A stretch of 64,000 bases of DNA from Ulota crispa (Eukaryota > Streptophyta > Bryopsida > Orthotrichales > Orthotrichaceae), in contig OY987244.1 of assembly GCA_963920765.1 (NCBI GenBank), positions 23,230,358-23,294,357 of the forward strand, in the 5' to 3' direction. The notes beneath the pieces are model-generated. The model had not been told where the DNA came from and made no database searches. It saw only the letters and a list, made by a program, of their open reading frames with translations. A program made the position numbers and the translations under genes. This document shows, piece by piece, positions 25,149 through 37,377 of the stretch (its first letter is position 1; each line of letters starts with the position of its first letter).

Positions 25149-26783
25149 GTTGCTTGTTTCTTTTGTAAGAGTGGTTCCAAATATCTTGGTTGAGGTTTTC
25201 ATTTGTTTGACATATGTTACGCTGTGATTTTGTTATTTTGATAAGCACAATATGCAAATCTGCTAATAAAATCCTCAATTATAGTACTAATTATATGCAT
25301 TGTTGGCAACACTAATTACAAATTGTAATGCTAAAGGCTTGTTTTCCCTTGCTCTTATGAGTATTGTTAGGTGAGTAATATAGATGGTCAATTTTAATTG
25401 GCATTCCCACTTAAGTTAGTATGTAAGAACCAAACTTAGTTAGTAGGGTTGGTGGTAGTAGATAGCATTGGTTTTAGTATGTAGAAATTGTAATAAACTA
25501 TGACCACAAAAACCATTCTTTGCTCAAAATAAAGTCCAAAATCAAGAAAAACCAAGATTTGGTAATACTAACCATGGTATTAAGTAAAGTTGGTGAGAAA
25601 GGTGGATTAACAAAGTTAATACTAGTGACTTTAACTTTGCCAATAGTGTGAACAACAAGTACCAAAAGCACTATTCATCCTTGTTATGGAGCTGACAACA
25701 TCTGCAAACTGCAAGTATCCTTTGTGCACCTACTTTGTTGTTCCTAACAAAAATCATAACTTTTTACTATAAGCAAGTGGGAGCAAGCCTTAAATGTCAA
25801 CAACACAACTAGTGTTATCAACACTAAATGTTAGCATAAACTCTATTAGTCAACTATTTTTTAATTTTAAAGTAAAAAGTTGAATTGGTAAGTGAGTAAA
25901 TAAGGTGGTGTTTGGGTTTATGACAATCTAAGAAATAACCTAATAAAGGCCAAAAAATGAGGTGGTGTTTCCTATCACTATTAATCCAAAACACTCTATC
26001 TCAAATTTTTAAAAATAAAGTTTTTCAAAGATAATTTGACAAATGTTTAGTGGTATTTTGAGCAGATTTTTAAACTAATGACTTTAATCTAATTTGGAAG
26101 TAGCACTATGTTCTATTTATAGACAAAATTAAACAACAAGTTGTTTACAAAATTATTTTTGAACAATTTTTTTAGTTTAAAAAAAGAAAAGAAGGCCAAA
26201 GACGTAATATAGTTCTAGCATTATATGGGCATATCTTAAGATGTTTTCAAAAACATTCAAAATTGGTAACTTGAAGCATTAATACGGTGAGTTGCCTATG
26301 TGAAGCCAATACCATCCACGAAGACAACTTATAAATAAAATTGAGAACACTTACAATGAACTCTAGTGCAACAATAATTGGAACCATAATAGAATTAGGG
26401 CACTTCACTTTAGTTGTAGGTTTGATGTTTTTAATCAACACCTCTAAACAAGGAAGTCAACTAATTCATCTCATGTAGAGGGAATTGTATTGTTCTCAGC
26501 ATATTAGCTTAATCATTATTGTGATTTATGAGAGCTTGGAATTTTTTTATAGTTTTATATAGAGATAGTAGTTGCATATAGAACCAAACTCTCTTGAAAT
26601 TGAGTTTTTACCAGTATTTCAATTCCTTGTGCAATCAAAGGATGGGAATCACCATTATGACAATAGCCAACCACATTTCTTTTCAAAAATCCATGGGTGT
26701 AGACAATCACCCAAGTTCAATTGTTCAACCTCGAAGGCCTTAGGAAGTTTCAAAATTGCGCAAGACCTTATGGATTAAGTCAC
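25149..26783. other. AT-rich intergenic DNA, no gene
   Basis: No supported gene, RNA or strong repeat pair seen by eye. Open frames are short and carry no motifs. Confidence 0.5.
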
Positions 26784-26912
26784 TTAGGGTATGTTCACAC
26801 TTGGTCTTAAGAGGGGTAGTAGCAAAGGAAAATTAGATGCATTTGGACACACTTTTAGATTGTATTCATATTGTTATTATCCCTCCTAACACCAAGTGTG
26901 AACATACCTTAA
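26784..26912. mobile_element. Tourist/Harbinger-like MITE with TTA flanks
   Basis: About 129 bp. The body runs from GGGTATGTTCACACTTGG to the near-perfect inverse CCAAGTGTGAACATACC, with TTA on both sides. TTA/TAA target duplication and a GGG start fit PIF/Harbinger-type elements. Inverted arms are about 35 bp. Confidence 0.8.
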
Positions 26913-28633
26913 GCATCATCAATCCAAGATGGGGAATGGGGCTATAACTACATTTCTCTTTATGGGGGTTAGTTGTGTGGGAGAATGAGGAACTTTTAAG
27001 GCTCCAACGTAATCACAGCAACATATAATCAAGAGATTGCCCTAACAAAACAACCTCCTCAAATAACAAATTTGCTTGTTTCCAGTGCCCTAGAACTTCC
27101 ACTACATTTGTTGTTGAAATGATAAGTTGTTTGCAATAACTTGCAACTTCTAGGTAACAACTGACAAGTACTTACAAGTACCTTCTCTAATACCTAAATC
27201 TGCTATGGGAGTTGCATCAGGATTGGAACGTCTGATGGAAGGGGCGGCAAATTTACCTGCACAGGGAGCGACACAAAACCAACCAATTCCCTGTCCCAAT
27301 CCCATGATGATGCCCTTACACCAATTAATAAGTCCACGTGTTAACACATACATTTTAACACATTCTTCAACGAGGCACTCTCTAGAATAAAGAGTCAAAT
27401 TTGCAAAAATGAATACAAGACCTATTTTTGCACAAACCCTAAAGACACTGCATTAACATTATTAAACAACGTTGTGTTTTGTTGATAAAAAGCATCAACA
27501 ATATAAAAGATGAGACCCGGTTCCTAACAAGCTTTAAGAAAAGAAAAGCACTTTCATCAATTCAATTTCATCTTTCCTTCAAGCCATCCTTGCTGCACTT
27601 ATGTAGATTTCAAGTTCATATACCACCAGAAGACCAGCAAATCTTCCTTTTTAACTGCAAACCTGAAATTTGATTACCGATACCACCAGAAGATAAGCAA
27701 ATGCTTATTTGTTTTCATTGTGAAGTACATTTGCATTTTTCTTGTTTGCGGGGGAGTTTCTCTTGTTGCACCAGACCACTAACTTGATATTATTTATGGT
27801 CCTTCCCTCCATTCCATTTCTGTCTCAACAGTTTGTTAATAGGAGAATCACGGCAAAAGCAAGGCACAGGTGTACAAAGAGTGTGCTGTAACAGAGTAAT
27901 GCAAGCCAGATTCCTGACGGCATTACACTTAACCTCCAAGCTCCAATACATAGGCTTTTCCTGCCTTGTTCCAAGTCTTTAGCTCCGTAAGTCCAAATAC
28001 TAAGAAACTGAGCTTTAAACCAGAAAGCCTGAACCAAAAACCACATGCCACACAACTTTAAACACTGAGTTTACCTGTTCGGTGAATTTTAAACCAGTTT
28101 CAAGATTAAAAAAATCTATAAACGAAGACACAACAAGCCGGAAAGAAAAGTAAGGAGGCTTCGGAATATCTTCGAAAGTGACAGCCAGCATGATGTCTAG
28201 AAAATAATGAATCGAAGCTGCTTGCAAAATTTGCCTCCATTTTAGAGATATGGAATTCATTCCTGTCCTCTCTATGATCAAAAGCAAATAAATGAGACCT
28301 CCAGATTTCTGGTTTGGTGCATTTTATATATGTAAGAACCCTTCTGACTTTAAGGAACATCACCAACAAGGGAAGTTCCAGCGACTACTGTAACTCCGGA
28401 AAAAGTCGAACACATGTCAACATTCTAATGGAAAATCAGTGCTCAGATAAGTGAAAGATCTCATGTCTCTCTTTCTGTCTGTCTGTCTCTACTGCTACAA
28501 TCTCGGGTGTTTTAAATGTTCACCGCAGACACATACTAGATCTCCGTTCCCTGTTCCGTACCTACCAAAACTGATGCTTGAATGCGCAGGAAAAGAGATG
28601 ACTTGCAGAAACACTAATTTGAAAAGGAACTGA
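26913..28633. other. Intergenic DNA, no gene
   Basis: Short open frames on both strands show no family motifs. The last few hundred bases are probably the 3'-UTR and flank of the GCK gene to the right, which is read leftwards. Confidence 0.45.
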
Positions 28634-29940
28634 CTAAGCAGGAACTGATGCGACGTTACTTGGATCCTCCTCGTTGTTAGTAGCCGTCTTGGCCTCCAAT
28701 GTGGCTTGCTCGTCTATCGCCTTCTCTGCTTGCAGAACAGGCCCGTAATACTCCGGGTTGGACTCCATGCAATCTTTCAAAAAGTGTGTCTTTGGTGCAC
28801 ACTTCTCCACGATGTTGATCCCTGCCGTCTCTGCATCGTCAACACAAGCCTCCCACGCCGCAAATCGCTTCCCACAAGGTCCAGCCTTCATGAAAAGGCA
28901 AAATCCGCATTCCTCTTCATCTTCCTGCAAAAGTCAATAAGATGGATATCATCAATGTCAATGTCAAGTGAGCATATTAATTAAAGAATGCTCCAGCTGT
29001 GAAAATTAATGATCTACCACAAATAAGCAACGAAAATCTATGTAGAAACCACACAAAAATGGGACCATACAAAAAACGTACAAGACACTAAAATAAGTTA
29101 GGAACCTGATCCCGTCTCCTATTGAATGACCTACCTCTGTCACTGACAACAATTTCTCTTTTCCATAGCAGGTGGTGTAACAAACAATTCGACCTAGGCT
29201 AAATGTATGGTCACTGATTATTTGAACAGAAATAGGGTTGTTGGCTACTGCGGTCTACAACCCTCCCAGTCTGCATGATTGCATAGAAAATTGAAACCAC
29301 AGTAAAAACAAAACCTGGTCACACAAGAGAGTTTGGCTCTTGTACCAAAGTTGATTTCTTTACAGCTCCATAGTTATCTCTTACTGAAATCACACCCCTA
29401 AATCTGTGTAAAAGCTTACAATGACGCAAATAATGAAACAATATTTTCATAGTCTTGAGATCATCATTCGCATATTCTGTTTTTTCCTTTAGAACAGTTA
29501 TTAGTCGTCGTCACCTCCAATTGTGTGTTCAGATTAGGTTAAACTCGAATCTTAACGAAGTGGACATAGGCAAGATATTGAAGATGGGGAACAAGCGGGG
29601 ATCAGGCAATTAGGGTTACGCAAGAAAAAAACTGTACCTTGCCCTCTTCTGTTAGGGATTCATCCGGTCCGAAGGGCATTGGCTCCTCCGCAGTAATCGT
29701 CTGTTTGACATTCACCTCCTCGTGACACGTCTCCTCCACCTTCCCATCTTGTTCCACCACCGTCTCCACGGTGATCACCGAATCCACAATCACGGAACCC
29801 GGTTCTTCTTCTTTCGTCTCCTCTGCCGCACGACCTTCTTCTGCTTCTGCTTCTGCTTCTGTTTGCGGCGGTTCCGGCTCCGCAACTGGCACTTCCGCTT
29901 CCTCGTTTTCACACTCTTCCACTCTCTCCTCCGCCGTCAT
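28634..29940 (-). CDS. GCK-domain protein
   Basis: Two exons on the minus strand: 29940-29638 and 28924-28634, joined in phase 0 across a 713 bp intron. They encode 197 residues. Residues 1-101 are very acidic (runs of Glu with Ala and Pro) and probably disordered. Residues 102-165 form the Cys-rich GCK domain: ECGFCLFMKAGPCGKRFAAW, then WEACVDDAE, VEKCAPKT and LKDCMESNPEYY. The paired cysteines suggest a disulfide or metal-stabilised helical hairpin of the CHCH kind; that is inference. The molecular role of GCK proteins is not known to me. The start ATG at 29940 is the first in-frame ATG; the frame extends upstream only by way of non-ATG codons. The gene has its own GC-rich 5' region. Confidence 0.9.
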
Positions 29941-30650
29941 GGCGTCAAAACTCTCCTCCCAAAACCAACCAACCAACCGACTGATCGGAACCCTAAAATC
30001 TCACACTTCAAGAAAACTCAAAACCCCAAACAAAAAAACCTCGCAAAATCTCAAACTCCTAAACCCTTCGATTGAATGTTACACGGCTCGTGATTCGAGA
30101 TTGAATCTCTGGGATAAGTTAGGCAAACTTTGAAAAGGCTTTCAGGGACTGGACTTGACTTGACTTCACTCCAGAGCTCCAAAAGGTGGCGATGGCGTGG
30201 GAGGAAAGTTAGAGAGCGCAGATCTGGTGGTGAGAGATGGGTTCTGTCAGTGCAGCAGCAGCGATGACATGATGATGATTCCTGTGATGCTTTTTTATGC
30301 TCATGGCGTCGTCTACCATAGAAAACTTCTGCGGCAAGCAAAGCAAAGAGTTCGGGACTTCGGGGAGGGGTGAAGAGCGTTAGGGCTTAGGCGGTTACTG
30401 CATTGTTCAAGTCTGTGGACTTGCGGTGTGAACGCGGCCATCTTGTAGTGGCTGATACCCTGCAATTCCGGGTATCTGGTTATTGGGACCGAGTAAGGAA
30501 GCATCTCCACCGGTCCCGGCTCTCCAGGCTCTTTCAAAGTTTTGAATATGTTTTGGAAGGCCCTCAAGGCCGGGCCACAACAAGCCAGAATTGGCGTTTC
30601 AAACTAGCAGTTTGTATAAAATATGTAGCGGATTTTAATTCTTTGTGAAA
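29941..30650 (-). promoter_or_regulatory. 5' region of the GCK gene
   Basis: GC-richer than the flanks and free of a supported gene. AACCCTAAAA at about 29990-29999 resembles a telo-box-like motif of plant housekeeping promoters. TSS not determined. Confidence 0.4.
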
Positions 30651-31194
30651 AAGTAGATTTTTTGACTTTCTAGGACCTGTTTTTTTAGGCTTATTCGAAA
30701 TTGTTTTTTGAGAGTCCACAAATTGGCTTCTCAAACCTCTTGTCCTAGAATGATGAAGAGATTATTTTTTGGTGAATCATAGATGAAAACTTGGAAAAAA
30801 GCTTGTCTCTCAGTTTTCCAAAAATACAAGTTATTTCTTCAACCATTTCAAACTGCCGATGTTGGGCCTTTGTGGCCCCAGCATCAAGCTCCTTAATCTC
30901 CACCCATGCTCTTCAAAAAAGTGGCCTTGCACTCCAACAAGCCCTATAAATAATCATTTGATCACTTATTAAGGAAAGTTGAGGATAAAGTTCACTAAAC
31001 TTAAGATGAATAGCGTTGAATAGTGCACGTATCTTGAAGGGCCCTTGCTAAACATGGGCTAGAAATGGTAGGACATGGTGTCTTGAAAGGATTTTGAGAG
31101 GGCTTGCATCACTTTTCATCCACTTTGAGCGTGTTTGAGTCATAGGTGGAGATGCTCTAAGGTGGTTTCCTTGAACTACAATCCTCTTAATTAA
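30651..31194. other. Intergenic DNA with possible TIR remnant
   Basis: No gene. The pair CTCCACCCATGCTC (about 30899) and GGTGGAGATGCTCT (about 31145) resembles inverted ends of the GAGCATCTCCACC type element seen at 51735, so 30890-31160 may be a decayed copy. Confidence 0.35.
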
Positions 31195-31552
31195 AGCATC
31201 CCTATAATTAGCTCAAGAATGGATGTGCAGCTCAAGATGTGCAGTGGTCCTTAAATGGACCCTCTTTAGCCATTGAGTGGACCAAAAGAAAAAGATATAC
31301 TTTTTTGTAAAAGCCAATGAGACTCATTGGTTTCACTAATCTCTTTACAAGTTGCAAAGGACACAATTTGGGAGATCTAAGTCACAAATAGGTGTCTACT
31401 ACAAAAAAAACTTTGAAAATTCATCAACAATTCAATAATGCTTCAAAAAATATGAAAACAAATTATGTTACATTTGACATCTGTAATTTTTTTTCTGAAT
31501 ATTAGACAAAAAATCTTCTTGTCTTGGAAAGACCATGAAAAATCCAACCAAC
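31195..31552. repeat. Dispersed repeat R2, copy 1
   Basis: About 350 bp that recurs in reverse complement at about 41815-42150. Shared blocks include 'attcatcaacaattcaata' and 'caagaatggat'. Class unknown. Confidence 0.55.
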
Positions 31553-31554
31553 CC

Positions 31555-32516
31555 TTAACCCCTCATTGCCTAAGGTCCAAAGAGGCTAAAAGGCATCTTT
31601 GCTCTTCAAGTGTTGTAAGTCTGAATGACACTGGAGTGTGAAAATCTTAACCGTATGATCTTGTAGTGTGCATGTTGCAAAGGATGTGGATCAAATTTGG
31701 GGTCATTTGACCACATAGATTGGAAAATTATAATGTTTTAGTGTTGAAAAAATGCTAAAATCTTCCTAAGAACACATTTGGAGGTGAAAATTGATCTCTA
31801 AACCTACTCAAATGAAAAAAATTAAAATGTAAAGTGATTCAAAACAATATACAAACACATTGGTGAAAGAAAATATCAATTATTATACTAATTTTGTTTG
31901 CAAAATTGTTTTGGAATGTCAAAAAATAGTGAAAAGAGTAACAAAAAATCACATCTATGGCTAAGCGTCCCTCTATTAAAATGCTTCTCATTTGCTCATA
32001 ACTTCTTGGATTGACATGAAATTTTAATGACAACAACTAGACTAGTATGCGCAATAATTTCAATAAAAACAATAGAAATTAAACTTTGTATGAAGAAGTT
32101 ATAAGCCACCAAAGTTCACTGTAATGCAAAAATGTGTGGATTTTGAACTTTGAGTTGCACCCAAACATTCAAGAAAACTTGGATTGACATGAAAATTATA
32201 CTACAATTACTAAACTTTAAGGAGAAAAAAACTCGACAATTTTTTTAATGAAAAAGATACAAGCCTCCAAAGTTGCAGCTATCACACTAGAGTGTGGTGA
32301 ACACAAATTGATCCTGTGAACTTTGAATGGCTTTCACAAACTCAATATGTCTTAGATTGATTTGAAAATTCTACCATAGAAACTAGACTAATATGCACAA
32401 CTTTGACAACAAATTTTATTGAATTTGAACAATAATCGCAAAAGTTACAGCACTTCAGATTGTAGTGATGGAATGCCAAAGGACACAAACTGTCCCCTTA
32501 GGCAATGAGGGGTTAA
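31555..32516. mobile_element. TTAA-bounded element, divergent copy (perfect 21 bp ends)
   Basis: 962 bp. Left TTAACCCCTCATTGCCTAAG and right CTTAGGCAATGAGGGGTTAA are perfect inverse matches over 21 bp including the TTAA. Internal sequence differs from copies at 15085, 16170, 48274 and 50113, but length, TTAA ends and CCCC start agree. No transposase. Confidence 0.75.
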
Positions 32517-32681
32517 AGTGACCGTTTTTGAGCATACTACTTCCTCAAATCCGGAGGTCCTTGAGCACATAGAGTCAAGTGAAATGTACCTAAACAAAAA
32601 TTTCTAAAACTATATTTGAAGACTCCTTCGTTAATGACTTTCTCATGTGTCTTGAAGGTTCTATTAGGGACATTTAACTAC

Positions 32682-32935
32682 AACACTAAATAGTGCATTT
32701 AGGTTGCCCCACACTAATTTCTTGACATTTTACACTACACTTTGATGCCACAGTAATTTTCTTCAATAAATAGTCAATGCAATAAATAATTTTTAAAAGG
32801 CATGACATCAACAATGATGTTGTTGAAAGACAGTGTCTAGGCCGTAAACCTTGTGAAATCTTAATATCTAAAAGTTGCATTTGCCTCCATGTGGTCAAGT
32901 AATGAGTCATGAGGCAACTTTCCAACGTAAGAATC
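32682..32935. mobile_element. MITE, TGCATTTAGGTTGCC family, copy B (reversed, degraded end)
   Basis: The left side CACTAAATAGTGCATTTAGG is well kept. The body matches copies A and D in reverse complement (for example the GTGGTCAAGTAATGAGTCATG stretch near 32893-32913). The far terminus is decayed; a degenerate end may lie near 32980. Confidence 0.7.
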
Positions 32936-33948
32936 TAATTGTACGTTTTTCTGCTTTTTCTAAGTTTGTTTAGGCAATCTATTTCAGGAAGTAGGTAATT
33001 TGCAAACATTGCATTTAAGAGTAGCTTTTATAGAAGTTGTTCATTAATCTATTGGAAAAGAAAAGACATCATTTTTCAAACACCATTCATGTTTGAACAT
33101 CCTTTCATTAGTAAGGACATGCATGGATCCTTATTGGGAAAGTAGCTAACACTTGATGTATGTAGCAAAAAAAACACAAACACAAAAAAAAAGTTGGAGA
33201 GGGAGAGGCATGTTGGCAATGAACAAATTGATAAAATAACAGTATTAGATCATGAAAACTTGGCGATTTCTTATAGAAAACTGCAGTTAATTCTATATTG
33301 TTGCAAACGGATACTGTGGTAGAGTTGGCAGGTACGCAACTTGAAAAACAGTCCAAGTTGTCCTCTGAAACTCCACCTACCTCGGGAATCACTGACGCCT
33401 TCTCTTTGAATGACCAGAGAAGAGTACAAAAATCTAACAGTACTTCCTCTCACCCTAGCTTCAGTTTCTCCTAAACTGAACACACGATTATCCCAATAGT
33501 GTACAAGGAGAATTAGAGGAAAATTTACAACAGAACAAGTCTGGCGTACTCTAGAAGAGGAAAACAATGCAAACAGAGATCAATGAAGAGAACTTGAGAA
33601 CCTTCAGACTCCCAGTGGTGCCGCACAAAGGAAGGCAAAAAAACTACAACACAATGCAAGTTGGATTATGTGAAAAGGTCACCTGGACCTGTGGGCTCTC
33701 CGGCTGTGCTTACTTTGGCGAGCGAATAAGCTCCAGCTACTGACTGGACAGAACTAAACTACTAACTGGACAGATCGAGAGCAGTTACCAGAGCAAATAA
33801 AAAGTGCGATAATTCAACTCAATCTCGATGCTATCTGCAGCAGCCTTCCCAGAAATGGAAGTTTCCACTTGCATGCTACTCTCTAAATGCTTGGGGTGCA
33901 GAGTCAAATAGTGAAGCTAAATAGCAAATGACAAGAGAACCAATACAC
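32936..33948. other. Intergenic DNA, no gene
   Basis: No supported coding region. It is the 3' flank of the epimerase pseudogene on the minus strand. Confidence 0.45.
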
Positions 33949-35380
33949 TTACTCGGAACATACTACAATTAATCTCCTCGATTTGGTCGATTGAACAACG
34001 TAATATTTCACGTACCAATTCACGAATTTCTTGAGACCTGTATCCAAGTTGGTCGATGGCTTGTAGCCCAGCTGGTTCTGTGCAAGGGAGACGTTGGCGT
34101 GTGTGAAAGGAACATCGCCGTTTCGCGGCATCTTAATGAACTCCTTCTTGGCTTCCACCTTCATGTTCTTTTCCAGCATTTCAACGAGGACCGGGACAGT
34201 CACTGGAGATGTATTGCCGAGGTTGAAAGTCCGGAACAGCGCCACCCCCCTCTTCTTACCTCCACTATCAGTGCTTCTACCAGCGGTATCTAATGATGCA
34301 ACACAGCAATTCACGATATCGTCAATAAAAGTAAAATCACGTGCCAAATCACGATCCTTTTGACACTTCTAGATATTTTCATTGGCTTTCACTTCAAAAT
34401 GTCCCGAGTGAAAGAAATCTAAGCCATATCCGGCCGACCCCATGGGCCATAAACAGTGAAGAAACGGAGTCCTGTGATAGAGAGACCATAGATGTGATTT
34501 TAAGTGTGAGCAAGCTCTTCTCCTGCTTTCTTCAATCGTGGTAGCATACAGACTGGCAGGTTGATCCGTCCGATCGGACTTAGAGAAAGGAACAGATCTA
34601 TGATGTCAAAAAAGACAGCATGATGTCAGTACAAAAACCAATTAGGAGATTTCTACCTTCCTAAACCAAACATGGGGACATACTTCAACAAATACCAACA
34701 AAACCGTAAAAATGCTGTACCTTAGATTTCAGGCCGTAAACTGAGCTCGACAACGCCCAGACAACTGCTCACTGTGGATTCTTGCAAGCCTCGAGAAGCG
34801 TTACAAGGCCTGCAACATTACTCTGGATGTACGACATCAGATTCTGCATAGCGTATCGCACACCCGCTTGTGCAGCCAGATGCATAATATGTGAAAATTG
34901 AATCAAATCAGAATAAATGCTGAAAGCTGCATTCTTGATGTCTTCCTCGATTACAAAGATACCTTGCTTTAGCAGTAACTCCAATCGGGCTCTTTTCAAA
35001 GAGACCTCGTAGTAACCATCGAAATTGTCAATTCCAACAAGGCCATCTCCCCGTTTCTTCAAAGCAAGCGAAACGTGGCTGCCCACAAAACCTCCAACTC
35101 CAGTCACAAGAACAACCAATCCATTGTTTCGCTCAAGAGTACAAGACTGCGTTACTCTCTTGTCCCAAGCATGGTCGCTCTTAAAGGCTGGTCGAAAAGT
35201 TCCACTGTTGGTGCCAGGGTACGCGGTACCGATATATCCATCCAGCATACCCTTTGCAGTAACTCGGAAGCAGAAAAAGATTGTAATAGCGAGCAGAAAC
35301 ACTGAGAAAATAAATACTTTAGATGATCCCGACAAGTGCCAACGATTGAGAACCCGTCCGAAGTAGCCGCTGCGCTCCAT
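33949..35380 (-). pseudogene. GAE: UDP-glucuronate 4-epimerase pseudogene
   Basis: Read on the minus strand from ATG 35380. The N-terminal half is open and looks like a Golgi type II epimerase: a membrane segment (VFIFSVFLLAITIFF), then the NAD-binding TGVGGFVG motif and the HLAAQAGVRYA segment. The frame then stops with TGA at 34771-34769, inside the conserved stretch NPQ*AVVWALSSSVYG. A 127 bp insertion follows (34720-34594), then a 4-base insertion shortly after, and three more in-frame stops (in YNH, MAY and LKG equivalents), then a frame change before ARDFTFIDDIV. The C-terminal half is again open to 33949 with the family's FNLGNTSP and MPRNGDVPFTHAN motifs. Functional relatives make UDP-galacturonate for pectin and are usually intron-free. 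The decay is too extensive for introns to rescue: the 127 bp insert begins GTACAG but leaving ATCT behind would break frame. The catalytic YxxxK region lies in the damaged part. Confidence 0.85.
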
Positions 35381-37377
35381 TTTTACCTGAAGAATGCAAA
35401 AAAACTCAATAAGCCCTTCCAAATTCACCCGCTTTCACAATGATACGCAGCACAACTCTGTGATAGCGATCACCTTGAGTTCATTTCATATGGGAATAAC
35501 TCTACATCATAGGGGAGAGTCGATGTTCGTTCATCTCATTCTAACCCGTTAACAAGATGCACTAAAAAGAAAGCTCATAACCAAGTACCGCCATGAGGAG
35601 ACCAAAGAAATCAATATAACATTAGGTCCTGTTCTAAAAACTTGTCAGCCCTATCCAGTGAATACATGTTCCTAGTTCCACTACACTAATGAACTTTTAA
35701 CTGTGAGCTTGTCTTTAAGCGTTCTCTTATAATTGACTAAGTTATTTATAAACCTCTTCTTAGGGCTCCGAGGAATCTTAAACTCAAGTTGCTTTTATAG
35801 TGAACGCTTGTTCATTGCTGTAAATAACAGTAGTAAGAGCTATAAATACAGTTACAAGAGTGCTGACCTTGCCATGGGTTGATGGAAAATTGTCTTGTAT
35901 AGAAGGAGCCATGTTCAAATTTTTTGATGTTAAATATGTGCTCACCAACTCAGTATCTCGTTTAGCTATTCAAAGTGACTTCAATAAATACCGTCAGAAT
36001 CCAAAAAAGTCCGACAAATGACTTGAAAGACGTTCGCTCTGCGCACAAAGTCCACCCACAGTAGCAAATTTAGTAATATCCTCAATATAAACATGAGAAA
36101 CATATTTTACTCAATAGCAAAACTATCTCTCTTAATGTGCCTTTCGAAATATTAACAAAGCTGATGAAAAATCCATGAAGGCAATCACAACAAGCGTTCA
36201 ACGAGGCGGGAGCAGATGAGCAAGAGAAACTGGCAGGAAGTACGAGGCAAGAACTGTGAGAACGAGTAAGACACTGCTTCTGCTGCCTTATTGAGTTCTC
36301 TTGAGCAATCAGCAGTTTCCAATTCACCACAAAAAACGACAACAACTAGTACTAAACATGGAACACCATTTTGCTGAAGATACAAAAGTCCAACAATGAG
36401 GCATTATCAAAGATCTGGACTTAAAACATTGGAGGTCAAACAGCACTATTTATTGTACCAAATCTACAAAACAGGCCGTCAAAACGAAACAGTGAGTACA
36501 AGGGAAACAATTTGGTAACAGAATATATGATCGAAGATATACTACATAATTATAGAGCACATCAAAGCTAGATCCAACTGTCATGTAGATTTCCCACATG
36601 ATGCCCGAACAGGTCACAATCCCAGCTGAATAAGCTCTTCGGAACTCTGCCAAATATGTGACGTTCTCCAACATTATGAACAGGCTTTAATTATTGCCTC
36701 CAATAATGAGATCGAGAGAAAAATAGAGAAAAAAAGACTTAAACTCAAATGAGCAACGCCAGAGTGGCCAGACTGCTAATGAGAATTTGTAACAAGGAAG
36801 ATGCCGACCAATCGTACCATCCAATTAATGAGCGTAAGCGCTGGCAAAGATAAGACGGACAGAGTCCACGGGCATCAATAAACAATAGTAATCGAAAAAG
36901 GAAACGAGAGACAAGCTAACCTTTGCTACAAATAAAAAGAGTCTATCAATTGAGCTTCAGCTTCTCTAACATTGCTGCAAAGTTGCAGCGCTCCAAGAGA
37001 CATTACTAGGTTCCAAACACCAACAGGTACAAAAATAGCCTAATACTAAACAGAATCCACGAGCACAAAGGGATTAGAAGACAATAAACTGATGCAAAAT
37101 CGCCATAATGTGCTCTTGACTAAGATATTCTCAGTCAACAAGAGAGATAAACAAAAGAGTTGCAGCGGCACGTGACAAGTTGTGACAAAATGTGCGTGCA
37201 AAACAACAACCCAGGAATGAAGTCCATGGTGTTGATCATGCCTGGGGAGACTACTATTAGCATTCACATGTAAGGGGAGCTTAAATCGATTTCCCCTAAT
37301 TTAGGTCAAAAAGCAATGTGAGAAAACAAACCTGAGTGGGTGAGTTTGGTGCCGGGTTCATTACCAAACAAACAAAA
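35381..37377. other. Intergenic DNA, no gene
   Basis: No recognised gene in about 2 kb. Composition is less AT-rich than elsewhere. Probably holds the former promoter of the epimerase pseudogene and the 3'-UTR of the Myb/SANT-like gene. Confidence 0.45.

Noticed and set aside
29722..30133. Plus-strand frames over the GCK first exon
   Set aside because: Reverse shadows of the acidic Glu-rich exon; the minus strand continues into the GCK domain in phase.
34594..34720. A true intron in the UDP-glucuronate 4-epimerase gene
   Set aside because: It begins GTACAG and has an ATAG near the end, but splicing there leaves four bases that shift frame, and stops lie on both sides. Treated as an insertion in a pseudogene.
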